A DNA stretch of 64,000 bases from Amborella trichopoda (taxonomy: Eukaryota > Streptophyta > Magnoliopsida > Amborellales > Amborellaceae), in assembly GCF_000471905.2 (NCBI RefSeq), contig NW_006495273.1:7329481-7393480 (forward strand). The letters are read 5' to 3'. Shown here in pieces: positions 10,048-22,010 of this stretch. The position numbers were made by a program, and so were the translations under genes. Under the pieces are notes generated by a model. That model ran no database searches, was not told where the DNA came from, and worked only from the letters and a program-made list of their open reading frames with translations. The stretch's first letter is position 1, and every line of letters begins with the position of its first letter.

Positions 10048-12858
10048 GGAAGTGCACAGAACTCCACGAAACTTACAACTTCCTCCTCCCAAAGAACTTG
10101 TCACAGCAGGTCTCTCTCTGCAACCGAAGATTGTCCGATGTAGAAATGGAAAACCAGAAGAAAAAGAGATTTTTGGTGATAGAATGATGTCGCCGTCTTG
10201 TGCAACTACCAAGGTAGAGAGAGAAAGACAGAGGGTAAATTGGAATTAATTGCAGGTGAAAAGGTAATCAGTTGACTTATTGCTTTATAACCAATTTCAC
10301 AAAAAAATGGAGGCAAATGTGACGTTGCATGGAATCATGCGTGAAGGGCAGAAATGTAAATCACGCGGAATCTACTTTCCAGTTAGCTTACAGTAGAGAC
10401 TAGAGACTACCAAACTTTAGTTGAATGTCTTAGTTACAGGCCACTCGGGCTGACTGCTCGAGCCTACTATACCATCTAAAAATGGTTAAAAAAAATTAAA
10501 AAATAGAAAAATTTGGAAAAATATATTCAAATTAAAGTTTAACGAAACAAAATTAATTATGTTAAAAAAGTAGCAAAAAAAATATATTTTTAAAAAACGA
10601 GTTTGTGAAGGGGTATTTTTGAAAAAATTAAAAAAGATGGGAAAATGTAAAATTATGTATTTACGGCCAAAATATTTTCCAACCTTTTCCAAAATGGTAG
10701 AAAATATAAATGCACATGTTATAAATATATCTCTTACTTTTTTAGGATTTTCATAATTTTTTAAAAAAAATTTAAGATCCGCGAGTTGGACCTCCAACTC
10801 GAAACAACTTGGGCTTCCTAAGGACCCGACTCTTCGAACGCCGCTTATGCCAATTTCTCATCATCATACTCTTGCTCGTCGCAGTGGTAGCACCAAAGGT
10901 TTAAAGACGCACTTATATGACACCCCCCCTTATCGCCTCCATTGAAAATCAATCTGGATCAGCAAATCAGCGGTCTGAATCCACAATCTAATCTAATGAA
11001 TCGAATGAATGAAAAATTTTAAAAATTGGGGAAAAAAATTATAAAAGAAATATTAAAAAACAAAGTGAGACCGGTTTCTCTAATAAAACTGTATGGTTCT
11101 CGATATTTAGGCAGAGCTCGACCAGCCCCAACAATTCTCGATCCGAGTCGGCCGGTTCCAGTCTGACTCACCGATTTCAAAACCTTAGTAGTACAATGTT
11201 TGAAAATTTGGTGATCCAGACACCGTAGATCCCCCTTGAGTTGGTGGATAACCCAAATGTCGCTCGGAATTGGAAATTGGCTTAGGTCAAAGTGACTTGC
11301 CTTGTTTTGTCAAAAAATTAGACATCTCAAAATTATACTATTTTGTAAAAATAATTTCTCAAGTCCCACTCATTTTGTTTTTTTAATACCATTTTTTAAA
11401 AAAAAATTAGTTCTTTTTTGGGTCAATTCCCAAATGAGTGAATCAGTAAAATTCCGTATGAATGAGCAATCAAAATTGGTCCAGCAGACCAATTTAGAAC
11501 CTATTGCGTTATAAAACCCAGTTGATACTTTCTTTTTTTTTAAACGGTTAAAAAACCTAGTTGATACTATTAATATCAGAATTGGACCAACCAATGAAGA
11601 AGTAAGTGATAAGCTACAATCAAAACTAGTTGACTTGTTGCTTTATCAATATTTTAAAAAGAAATTAATGAAAAAATAGAAATCTTAGTTTAAGGATACA
11701 AAATATGTAACTAAAAAAAAATTGTCTAACTTTATTATGTTTGGCTAATGAAATGTTAAAAAGTTACTAATAAAATAAGTCAAACAATGATTTTGACTCG
11801 TTTTCAACCAAATCATTACAACGGGCCAATATTAAAGTTCATACCCCGAGAGGGATAGACGTATGGTGTACTGAAAAGGACGGGCAAAAAAGTCATATGA
11901 CGTATGGTACAAATAGAGGGCATCCAAGGCCTCATCTAGGGGTGTAGTAGCACTGATTGCTTCCGGTCCATAATTTCCTTTCTTGCAAGTCATTCTTGGT
12001 TTGAGAAATGAATAAGAGAGTAGGAGATGTTCACGATTGCATTATGTTTTAGTTCCATTGGAGTGAGGGAGATAAAATGTGACACTAGAGGCACGATTGC
12101 ATTATATTTTAGATACTCCTTTTGCTTTTCAATTTTTGCGTTAGGTCAAAGTAGGGGAATAATAAAATATCAACAAACCAAAACATGGTTAATAAATTAG
12201 TTTTATTTTAAAAATTATTATTAAAAGATCAGATAAAAAATGTTGATCGCCCAAAAATAAAGTAAGTTATAAAAACATGAATATTTCAAACTTGGCTCAA
12301 TAAAACAGAGTGAATAAATTAGATATGTAAAAATGACACAATATACGAAGCTATAATTTCACCATCCATATAGCCTAAGACATTTGGAAATTTGATTAAG
12401 TTGGGGTGAGTTTGGACTTTGAACTGCACCCTTAGGGATATTCTCATTCCAGAATTAGGGAAACATAACCCTCTATGTAAGACCCGACAATTTCTTATCT
12501 GGATCACTGATGTGGATTGAAAAGCAGTTGAGACCAAATCAGTTTTGAAATGGTATGGGTCCTGAACTGGTTCCCACATACATACCCCCTACGCCCTCCT
12601 CCCTCCCACTTCATTAAGCCCTATCTAATATTTTTTTAAGTCCCCTTAAATCCTTATTTTAATTTTTATTTTATTTTATTTTATTTAAAAAAAACAAATA
12701 AAAAAGCAAATAAAAAAGTGGAAGCTAAGCAACCTAGTTCCTTGTCATAACCTTTGTTCTATCTGTGAACTAATAGGTTCTAGCAAGAACCATCCGATTA
12801 CCAATAGTGTCGAAGAACCGGTACAATCCTCATTTTGTAAGTCAGATCAGACTATTCA
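10048..12858. other. region upstream of the MAP kinase; no gene seen
   Basis: Presumed 5' leader and promoter of the minus-strand MAP kinase adjoin 10048. From about 10430 to 11200 the DNA has G/C-rich ends (CTCGGGCTGACTGCTCGAGCC, GAGTCGGCCGGTTCCAG) around an AT-rich core, like a dispersed foldback element. The rest is AT-rich without recognisable coding sequence. Confidence 0.4.
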
Positions 12859-12982
12859 ATCAGAACAAAGGGTTTTTTAAGTATTATTTTGTTGTAATAT
12901 ACTCATGAAAGTCGAAAAAGATCAGAACAAAGGGTTTTTTAAGTATTATTTTGTTGTAATATACTCATGAAAGTGGAAAAAG
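12859..12982. repeat. tandem duplication, 2 x 62 bp
   Basis: Two nearly identical 62-bp units (12859-12920 and 12921-12982), each starting ATCAGAACAAAGGG. They differ at one visible position (GTCGAAAAAG versus GTGGAAAAAG). Near identity suggests a recent event. Confidence 0.9.
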
Positions 12983-13769
12983 ATAGATAAACAATACAAA
13001 GCCGGTCTGGACCTTAGTAAGTAAAGCAAGCAAAGTCATCACGAGTCATGACATGGATTAACGGATGATACTCGGTATCCCAAATGTGTTGCTTCAATTT
13101 TATTGGAAAGGATGGATGACACCATCATGTAATGTACACACGAGCGTGTATAGTGTGTTCCTGCAGGAGTATGCTATAAACAATTCCCTAGGATAAATGA
13201 GTAATTTGGGAGGATTTTTAAATCCAAATTTTTTAGATCTATCTAAGTGTTATCATATGATTATTTTAAATATATATATATTTTTTAATCTATTGAACAC
13301 CTTGCCCTTCAAAAATTGAATGGTTCTTGTTCTATGTTGGGATGTTAATCATATTGAGTTACATAAAAAGTCATATTTATTCTTTGAAGCCGGTTGTTAG
13401 GTTATATAGGCTACATCTCCAAAATCTGGGTTCTAAATAATATTCGTAAATGAGTTTTATTTGATAGATCAAATGAACAGTATGCTCTTGCAAGAGCATT
13501 AGGTCTTTTCACTATACATGTATAATGCATTATGGATTGAAAGTGGCCATCGAACTTGACTCCATCACACCATAATTAATGCCTGCTCAATTCACACGTT
13601 AATCCCATGGAGATCTCACCAAACCTAACCCTAAAAGCAATACAAGTCATTACAGCTCACAAATATAATGTGTTCCTCCCACCGAGGTCCACTTTTTGGT
13701 ACAACCGTGGAGTACGATAAAGAAAAAAATAGAACGTGGTGGTTAAATTTTTGACGATTATTCTATGTC

Positions 13770-14550
13770 CAACAAAACAGGGGTGCAGTTTGCATACGGA
13801 TGCATCCGTAGGTGTAGAGGTAACGTGCACCTTCAAATTTTATGATGGTATATAATTTTGATGTAAAATGTTATTAGGATTATCTCAAAATTTATTTTTA
13901 TATCTAATTATAAAATTTTAAATTTAAAAAATGGTTAAAATCAAGTAGATCTATAAAAATATGAAAATTTTGAAAATGGACGGTGTAGATAATATGTTGT
14001 AAAATGCACTTTTTCAGATGCTTAAAATCTTTTTATTTTTCATAGTCATATATCTCGATGTCGAGATGATCAATCAAAGGGTTTTTCAATATTAAAACTA
14101 CCTTTTTGGATGGATTTTTGAGGGGCATCCGTGGTTCTACATTATAATGTAACATCCTTATATAAACTTTTTCCATAAAATAGACACGAATTGAGGTCAG
14201 CTGAATATGGTAAGGGTTTTTTAAGGTCTTTCTGTTATGGACGCGGTTACTATGCAGACAGCCTGCATATTGTAGAAATGTGTGTTTTGCAGTAAAAATA
14301 TTTTTTTAATATAATTTGATCTAAATTTTTAGGTAATATATAATTTTTAACATGGAGATCATGAATATGAAAAAAAAATTGAAAACTAAAAATAATAATT
14401 ATATTAAAAATACATTTGAAATGTTAGTTACACTTGTTTTAGATGGACCACCTATTTGCATCCATCTTTAAGATGGATGCTTTATACCTCTAGACCACAT
14501 ATTCCGCATATTGTGGAAATGCGGTCCTGTCCGTATGAAACAATTTCCCT
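13770..14550. mobile_element. possible foldback element
   Basis: The left end has GCAGTTTGCATACGGATGC, and the right end read on the minus strand has AATTGTTTCATACGGACAGG. These are imperfect inverted ends around an AT-rich, non-coding interior. Similar GCATATTGTGGAAATG stretches occur inside. No coding sequence was seen. The boundaries are approximate. Confidence 0.3.
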
Positions 14551-14898
14551 TGTGTTATAGTTTTGTCCTTGATTTGATGTTGCAAATATATCAAACCACT
14601 ATTTTTTTTTTTAGTTTTTATTTTTTTGGATCCTAAGGCAAAGACATCGGACTACCCCATTCTAGAGCAGTTCGATATTAGAAATATTAGATTGCCTTAT
14701 ATTTTTTTATTTTATAATTTTTTTTTACACTTGGTCCGGTCAAATGTATGCAACATTGCATCATATTAAAATTAAAAATTCGTATGTATCATATTTCCAG
14801 CATAAGATCACCCCATATTCACCTTTTTGGGATTACAGCAACGGCCACTATAATATATGTTAGGAATGGCCAACAACATATTAAACTTTAGAAAAATT

Positions 14899-15389
14899 TA
14901 TAAAGAGACCATTTATTTTTAGTGCAAGGAGATCACAATTACTCTTGTCCATCAAATTTTTAAGGAAATATGTTTTATGAGTTGGCTGACTTACTATCTC
15001 GACGTCCATTTTTAAGATGAACCTCCATAATTAAAGATTCCTATCCAATGGATAGGAAAAATAATCGTTAAAAAAATATTTTAAATATTTATTTCCTTTT
15101 AATTTATTTTTTGTATTCGTTATCATAATAGTATAGATCATAGATCTATACAAATTTGGATCAAAGATCTATATAAAAAAAATGAGTGTTAAAAGCAACT
15201 CACATGTGAATAAGACTCATAAAGAACATGTCCAATTTTAAATTGAGTGGTTGTGAATGCATCATTGACTAGACTCAAAGTTCAAAAAAAAATTTATCAA
15301 ACTTCAGGATACACCGAAAGCCATCTATGTCGATATCAAATGGCTAAGAGTAATTGTGACCTCTCGTACTAAAGGTGCATAGTATACAA
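14899..15389. mobile_element. MITE copy 3 (diverged or interrupted)
   Basis: Ends resemble the 6083-6299 element: AGAGACCATTTATTTTTAGT on the left, and ATTGTGACCTCTCGTACTAA with AAAGGTGCATAGTATACAAT on the right. The internal spacing is about 490 bp instead of about 210, so the copy probably carries an insertion or belongs to a longer variant. Confidence 0.45.
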
Positions 15390-15667
15390 TCCCTTAATAT
15401 TATGGCATGCGTTTTATGTTATGTGATGTATAACATTCTTGTACCCACTCACAATAATAATGTACCATATACGATATAAAATGGTGTGTGTCACATCTAT
15501 ATGTTACACTTGGACATGTTGTATGTATGTAACATATGGGGGTATTACATACATGAATAACCTCCACTAGCAAGTAACCAACCTCCATGTTAAGATGTCA
15601 ATGTGATGTATAAAATATAGAAGGGAATAAGGGAAGCTTCGATGCTGGAGATATCAAACTACCCTTT

Positions 15668-17859
15668 AAGGCTCATTTGCGTAAATGGATTTCAAGGTAT
15701 GGATTCTTAATACATTGGATTTTTCCAAAACCCATTGTTTAGATTGCTTAATGACTAGAATATTTAAAATCAGGAAAATCAAAGTCATGGAAATAAGACC
15801 TACTTTTCCATGATTTCATTTCCATACCAAAATTTGTTTTTTGCATTTCCAAGGCCCATAGATTTCACTTATTGGCTCCCTCGACCCGAAACATAGGGAG
15901 CATCTGGTAGGTATGAAAATTTTAGAAAGAGAAAGTACCTAATTTTTTTAAAGAGATAAACTATATCAAAACTTTTAGATAGAGACACTATCTCAAATTT
16001 TAACTTTTAAAGCAAGAAAGTATGTTAAAATTTTAGAGAGAAAAAGTACCAATTTTTTAGAGAGATGAACTATCTCAAAATTTAAGAGAGAGATACTATC
16101 TCAATTTTTAACTTTTAGAGAGAGAAAGTATGTTAAAATTTTAGAAAAATAAAGTGCCAATTTTTTGGAGAGATGAACTATCTCAAAATTCTAGAGAGAG
16201 AAACTATCTCAAATTTTAAACTTTAGAGCGAAAAAGTATATTAAAATTTTAGAGAGATAAAATAAGTTAAAATTTTTGAAAGCGAAAGTATCAATTTTTT
16301 TGGAGAGATAAACTATCTCAAAATTTTAAATAGACAAACTATCTCAAATTTTAAGTTTTAGAGAGAAACAATCACATTTTAGGGAGAGAAAGTACATGAA
16401 AAATTCTAGAGAGATAAACTATCTCAATTCTTAGATAGATAAACTATTTCAAAACTTTTAGAAAGAAAAACAATTTTATATTTAAATTTTTAGAGAGAGA
16501 AACTATATCAAATCTTAAGTTTTAGAAAGAGAAAGTATTTTTAAAATTGTAGAGTGAGAAAGTATTCTTAAACTTTTAGAGATAATTTATTATAGATTCT
16601 AGAAAGAGAAACTGCCAAAAAATTTAAAGAGAGAAAAATCTCACATTTTAGAGAGAGAAACTATCTCGAATTTTGAGTTTTAGAAAGAATCTATCTCGAA
16701 TTTGAAATTTTAGAGTGATAAAATATATTAAAATTTTAAAGATAAAAAATATATCAAATTTTAGAGAGAGAAGCTACCTAAAAAATTTTAGAGATAAAAA
16801 CTATCTCAAAAATTTTGGAGAGATAAACTATGGAAAAATTTATATTTAAGAGAGAGAAAGTATTTTAAAATTTTGGAAAGATAAACTATATCAAATTTTA
16901 GATAGAGAAAGTACATGAAATTTTTAGAGAGATAAACTATCTCATAAATTTTTAGCGAGAAACTATCTCAAAATTTAAGTTTTAGAGAGAAAAAGTATCT
17001 AAAAATTTAAAGTTTAAAAGGAGAAAGTATATCAAATTTTAGAGAGACACTATATCAAATTTTAAAGAGAGAAACTATTTCAAAATTTTAGAAAGAAAAA
17101 CTATCTCAAACTTGAAGTTTAGAGAGAGAGTGCCTCTTAAAATTTAAGAGAGTAACTATATCAAATTTTAAATAGATAAAGTACATAAAAAATTTTAGAA
17201 AAAGAAACTATCATAAAAATTTTAGAGGGAAATTATCTCAAATTTTAGCTTTCAGAATGAGAAAGTATCTTAAAATTTGAGAGAATGACTAAATGATATT
17301 TTAAAGAGTGAAACTACTTAAAAACATTTAGAGAGATAAACTATCTCAAAAATATTGAAGAGGGGAACTATCTCAAGTTTTAAGTTTTATAGAGAGAGTA
17401 TCTTAAAATTATAGAAATTAGAAAGAGAAACTATATTAAATTTTAGAGAGAGTAAAACACCAAAAAATTTTAGAGAGAGCAATTATCTCAAAAATTTTAG
17501 ATAGACAATTTCAAATTTTAAAGTTTGGATAAAAAGTATATTAAATTTTATAGAGATAAACCATATAAAATTTTAGAGAGAGGAACTATCTCAAAATTTA
17601 TATAAATACACTATCCCAAATTTTGAGTTTTAGAGAGATAAAACATATAAAAATTGTAGAGAGATCAATTGTATCAAGTTTTGTTACCAAACAATGGACA
17701 TGGAAGTGATTGCAAGGAATCCATAAATTTTGCATTGTTTATCCAAACAAGAGATTTGAGGAATCCATAAAAAATAATCCTTGATATTAAAAATCCATAG
17801 ATTTCCTTAGGATTTCAAATATCTAAGATTCCTAATTTCCTCCTATCCAAACGGGCCTT
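15668..17859. mobile_element. TIR element carrying a long AG-rich minisatellite
   Basis: The left end AAGGCTCATTTGCGTAAATGG and the right end, read inversely as AAGGCCCGTTTGGATAGGAG, start long imperfect inverted repeats (about 15668-15890 and 17690-17859). Both contain ATGGATT, GGAAATC and CCATTGTTT-like stretches in matching order. Between them lies the minisatellite at 15913-17675. No transposase was seen, so this is a non-autonomous DNA element. No clear target-site duplication was found. Confidence 0.55.
15913..17675. repeat. AG-rich minisatellite (TTTTAGAGAGAGAAACTATCTCAAA-like units)
   Basis: About 1.75 kb of degenerate tandem units of roughly 25-35 bp, each built from TTTTAGAGAGA, then AACTATCTCAAA or AAGTATNTTAAA. 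TAGAGAGA and TATCTCA recur dozens of times. Units vary in length and sequence. There is no open frame and no conserved direct-repeat/spacer pattern. Confidence 0.85.
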
Positions 17860-17924
17860 GGAGTTTCTCCCTCCCCTCGTTGAAGACCTTCTTGGTCACA
17901 GGTTTTAAGCCTTGCAAGTGCAAG

Positions 17925-18710
17925 CTACAACTGAACATGCATGAAGCAAGAGCAGCACATCCTCCTTGTTGGCAAGCTCCACCATTGCCTTCCACAACCT
18001 CACGGAATCAAGGATGTTCCTAAGCCCCTTGACCAACACATTACTCTTTTTTTGCATCGTCATGCTCCAATTTCGTTGCATGCATCCACAGCTTTGCCGA
18101 GTTTGGAATGGACTTCAGACCACTCGTGATGACGGATTTGTCTTCATCAGGGCTAGCCAGCTTACACACCTCAAGCCACATGTCTTCTTCATTCTTGGGA
18201 CACTTTTGGCACCCCTTCTCAATTAGATACCTAGCTGCCTAGATGTTGTCTGCAGCCTCCTCCAACCTTGCGGCCGCAATCCATCGATATTTGGGATTAG
18301 CGTCCCTCATGGATTTCAGCAACAACCTCACCCTCTTGATGTTTGAAATCTCAACATTACCAGTGATCTTCATGCTCTTGAGTTCAGCTAGGTACTTCTT
18401 GGGGTCCATCACCGTCAAACCCGACACTAAATCAAATAGCCTATCCAACTTCAATGACATAACAACTCCCCTCCCTTCACCCACGGCTGTGATGTCAGGA
18501 ACCAACACACTCTCAAACCTCTTATTCTTGATCCTCAGAGAGATCTCTAGTATGTTGTCCCAATGCTGTGCATATATGGTTTGTAACTCCGTCTTCAAAT
18601 CCGCAAAATGCTCAATGATATTGGGGTTAGGGTTGCAAGTCATTTACTTCTCAATCTCCTCCATCAAACTCTCCTCCCTCCTGTCCCTCCACCTTGAATC
18701 CTTGCTTTTG
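17925..18710 (-). pseudogene. broken copy of the PRP6/STA1 U5-snRNP splicing factor gene
   Basis: Reading the minus strand, pieces match the plant PRP6-like pre-mRNA-processing factor (HAT/TPR-repeat protein of the U4/U6-U5 tri-snRNP): EEIEK, then EHFADLK, VGEGRGVVMSLKLDRL, DPKKYLAELKSMKITG, LLLKSMRDANPKYRWIAAARLEEAADNI, then IEKGCQKCPKN, VITSGLKSIPNSAKLW and NVLVKGLRN. The copy is dead: TAA at 18646-18644 follows EEIEK, TAG at 18241-18239 replaces an expected Gln codon, a frameshift lies in the A-run near 18050, and part of the N-terminal region is deleted. No introns are seen. Both ends are missing, so it is a fragment. Retrocopy origin is possible but not proven because plant STA1-type genes may lack introns. 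Confidence 0.8.
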
Positions 18711-18714
18711 GGGT

Positions 18715-19035
18715 CCGGAAAAATCCTTAAAACATTTAAGAGGAAAGGTGTTATTGCGGAGAGAACCCTAAACCCAAGTGTCTGCTTTAGGGTTTGCGCT
18801 CCAACAAAGTTCCCACAACATTTAAGAGGAAAGGCACTATTGCAGAGGGAACCCTGACCCAAGTGTCTGCTTTAGGGTTTGGGGTCTGACAAAGTTCCCA
18901 GAGCATTTAAGAGGAAAGGCGCTATTGCAGAGGGAACCCTAAACCCAAGTGTCTGCTTTAGGTTTGGGGTCCCAAAAAATTCCCTTAACATTTAAGAGAA
19001 AAGGCGATATTGTGGAGAGAACTCTAAATCCAATG
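18715..19035. repeat. minisatellite, four units of about 85 bp
   Basis: Four imperfect head-to-tail units marked by CATTTAAGAGGAAAGG (near 18733, 18819, 18904, 18989; spacing 85-86 bp), each followed by GAGAACCCTAAACCCAAGTG and TCTGCTTTAGGGTTTG-like stretches. The array starts where PRP6 homology ends. Confidence 0.85.
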
Positions 19036-19720
19036 GTCCAGTGTTTATAGTGCATATCGAGATTACCTCTGAATGAGATTCGACTGGATCCGAACTACAA
19101 ACTGATTTTTTAAGAGAGTAATAGAGGGTGGGACAATCAAATTCTGATTTGAGGCCAGATCTACTATGCAGTGAGCATATCTGCTCTCAGATCTGTGGTA
19201 GAGCCAACATTGATCCAAAATACAAAATACAATATAAAATGTAATAAAATGGATTTAATTCTAATAAAAATAAATAAATGCAGAAAGAGTAAAAAAATAC
19301 CAGATCGGGCTAGGTGGCCCGGAACTTCTGAGGCTTCGAGGCCTCGCTTGTTTCAGGACCGGCTGAGTTTATGTCATGTATCCGCTTTGTCTTTCTTCAG
19401 GTTTTGATAGATTTCTTAATTTAAGGACTGTAGATGGCCTAAAGCCAATGTTTTCTTAGAGTTAGGTTTTTCTCAAGTCTCACAATCTCATAATTTTCTC
19501 TAGGCAAACAAGCTAATAAGGTCTAAAGAGTCTAACCTAAAATGATCCCAAAATGACCTTTTTATAAGCTGAAAAATGTCTGGAATAGGTAACAAACTAT
19601 AAACCAAAAGATTTCTCAGCCTAGACTGTTGTTTTGGTGGTCCAAGGCTTGGGCGACGCTAATAGTATCACCCATACCAAAATGGTCCAAGTTCAATGAA
19701 CCTAGCCAAAAATGATTCAG
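19036..19720. other. no gene seen
   Basis: Mixed-composition DNA with short ORFs that show no family features and no recognised element. It includes CGGGCTAGGTGGCCCGGAAC near 19304, which has a small self-complementary G/C patch. Confidence 0.4.
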
Positions 19721-20065
19721 GTGGGGTTGGCATGCAAAAATTGGCATACCAAATCTACTAAAAATTCGCAGATTCCAGTATGCGGTGATTTTGGGCTATT
19801 GGGATACTACTTGCTAAAAATCAACTGATTTGGGTCAGTCTAGGCTATATCGCCCATACCAAATATGCCCATAGTTGGAAGATTATTGTATGGGCTAATT
19901 TGGGGTTGTTGGGATGCTGCTTGCCAAAAATCAACCGATTTGGGTCAGTCTGCGTTGGAGGATACCGCACCAGTGGTGTTGCCCAAACCAAATCTACCCA
20001 GAATCGGTAGATTCCAGTTATGGGGGGATCTACGGGCTCTTGTGATGCTGCATGCAAAAATTTAG
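19720..20065. repeat. imperfect tandem repeats of about 120 bp
   Basis: Units share TTGGGATGCTGCTTGCCAAA, AATCAACCGATTTGGGTCAG, and ACCAAATCTAC with AGATTCCAGTATG-like segments. Two units are clear (starts near 19800 and 19910), with partial units on either side. There is no protein-coding signal. Confidence 0.65.
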
Positions 20066-20487
20066 GTCAAAACGATATGTTTTAGTATTTTAAATATTTT
20101 TTTACTAAAATAAGGTGTTCTACAGGATTTTGGATCACATGGCAAACAATATGGATTATGGTGGTCTATGGTTTGGGGGTTTACTGGGATATTGTGGTCC
20201 TAAGGCTGTCTATAGTTAAATAAAACATTGAATTTGCTAGTTTTCAAGATAGGGTGTCAACAGCTGTCACTATTTGGTGCTCCCTGTCATTCAAAGGACA
20301 TGTGAGTGTTAAAGAAGTAGACATTGGTGACATTTTTATTTACTCCCCGCTTACCCACTTAGGGCATTTTCATCCTAGGGTTTTCGGCATGAGATGTTTC
20401 GGTGATTTCCGCAAGCATGAAACTCGAGTTGGATTTGCTGGCCATGTCATTTAACTTCAGAGGTTTTCACTTTTAAACTATTGAATA

Positions 20488-20519
20488 TGATATATATATA
20501 TATATATATTTTTTTTTAG
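20488..20519. repeat. (TA)n/T-run microsatellite
   Basis: About 10 TA dinucleotides followed by a run of T. Simple sequence only. Confidence 0.9.
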
Positions 20520-21044
20520 GGTTTCTTAAGGTATTCTATAAGTTTTATTTGTTTTAAGAAAACGTTTGCCTGGTCAATTCTAAAGAGTGAGATGAGGCGG
20601 CAACACAGTAATCATCATATACGAGTGTCCAAGCTCCTTTGTTTTAAAATACGTTTTAGAAATTTTAAAAATAAGGAGAGTTTTAAAATAGAACCAGGAG
20701 CTTTGGACAAGTTACGATTTTAACAAAAAAGTTAAAGTTTTTTAAACCAAGACATCTAGTGAATCATTTTGAAAAAATAAAGATATTTTAAAAATAATTT
20801 TTTAGTTAGCATTTTTGGCTTCTGCAACCATAAAGTCATCTAAGCAATTTAACGCCTTGCAGTGACGGACATATACACCTGACCCTTTACACCATAGTGG
20901 GCTAGACGGATACACTCAACATTTTATGTCATACGGGGCTAGACATTTTTTGAATACACCCGACCTTTAATGTCATACGAGGTTAGACGTTTTCCTATCT
21001 TGGTTTTTTTACGTTGCACAAGTTTGACCTTTTTTTTTAATTGT

Positions 21045-21560
21045 GATTTTGGTCGGCAGTTTAAACTCGTGCCACTAGGGAGTATCTGAAAAGTTTTGAA
21101 AATTAATTAAATATTTGAAAACAGTCCTTTTCGTAAGCAAAATGCATAAAAAAACCAACTTTGTCCCCGGAAGGCTTTGGAATTGGAGTAGGGGCTTATT
21201 TGTCTAAAAATTTTTGGACGACATGCCTTTTGTCGCCCAATGACTCTGTGTCGCCCAGGCCACCCACCTCCAAAATCACATGACTTGGATTCTAGAGGTT
21301 TTTTGGGTTGTCTTATGCTTATTTTTTTGAATTTTTTTGGGTTTTATTTCAAAATTGGATGGTAGTTTAAGCTTGTACCATCGAGGAGATTCTAACATGC
21401 TGTTTGAGATAAATTTATTTTAAAATCATTTGAAAAAGAATTTCATAAAGAAAATATACGAAAAAGGATAATTTTTTATCCCAGAACGCCCTGGAACTTG
21501 AGCAGGGGCATTTTTGTTCAAAAAAATTTGAGCGTTGCCCAATATTTTTTTTTATCTTAT
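21045..21560. repeat. diverged direct duplication, period about 305 bp
   Basis: The block at about 21055-21240 (CAGTTTAAACTCGTGCCACT, AGGGGCTTATTTGTC, TGTCGCCCA) is repeated in diverged form at about 21361-21550 (TAGTTTAAGCTTGTACCATC, AGGGGCATTTTTGTTC, GTTGCCCA). This is possibly LTR or other retroelement sequence, but no PBS or coding part was found. Confidence 0.5.
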
Positions 21561-21709
21561 ATATATATATTGGTAGGAAAAGGTGGGGCCATAATCACGT
21601 GTCCTCCTGGACTGGGTGACCGGGGAGTGTTGTCCAATTTTTGTATTTTGTTATTTTTTTTTTAAAGGGGATGACACATCACTTGTCTTCTGGGGTTGGG
21701 TGACACGGG

Positions 21710-22010
21710 TAGAGAGATATAAAGAGAGTTTATTGGAGAGAGAAATACTTTCAAATTTTGTTAGAGATTTAAGGAAATAGATGATAGATAGAAGGAGAGG
21801 ACATGAGAGAGATAGTGTGGAGAGAGGGATGTGAGAAAGAAAAAAAGTAAGAGATAAATAGAGAGAGAGAAAGAAAGATAGTGTGGAGAGAGAAAGAGAA
21901 AGTGAGATAAGCCGTCTAATGCTTTCTATATTTTGGGGGAGATATTTAAAGAAAGAAGAAAGGGAGAGAGAAATATGGCATTAGGAAGAGGGAGGGATAA
22001 TAGAGAGAGA
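21710..22010. repeat. GA-rich low-complexity tract
   Basis: Dominated by GAGAGA, AGAAAGA and GGAGAGAG runs on the plus strand, without an open frame. It resembles degenerate (GA)n microsatellite. Confidence 0.8.

Noticed and set aside
10024-10212. 62-codon minus-strand ORF overlapping the MAP kinase leader
   Set aside because: It begins at a TTG, not an ATG. Only the last seven codons follow an ATG, reported as a candidate uORF.
15913-17675. CRISPR-like array
   Set aside because: Units are degenerate and contiguous with no constant repeat separated by unique spacers, and the genome is a plant nuclear one.
18243-18857. 204-codon plus-strand ORF
   Set aside because: It is the antisense shadow of the PRP6 pseudogene and the 85-bp minisatellite.
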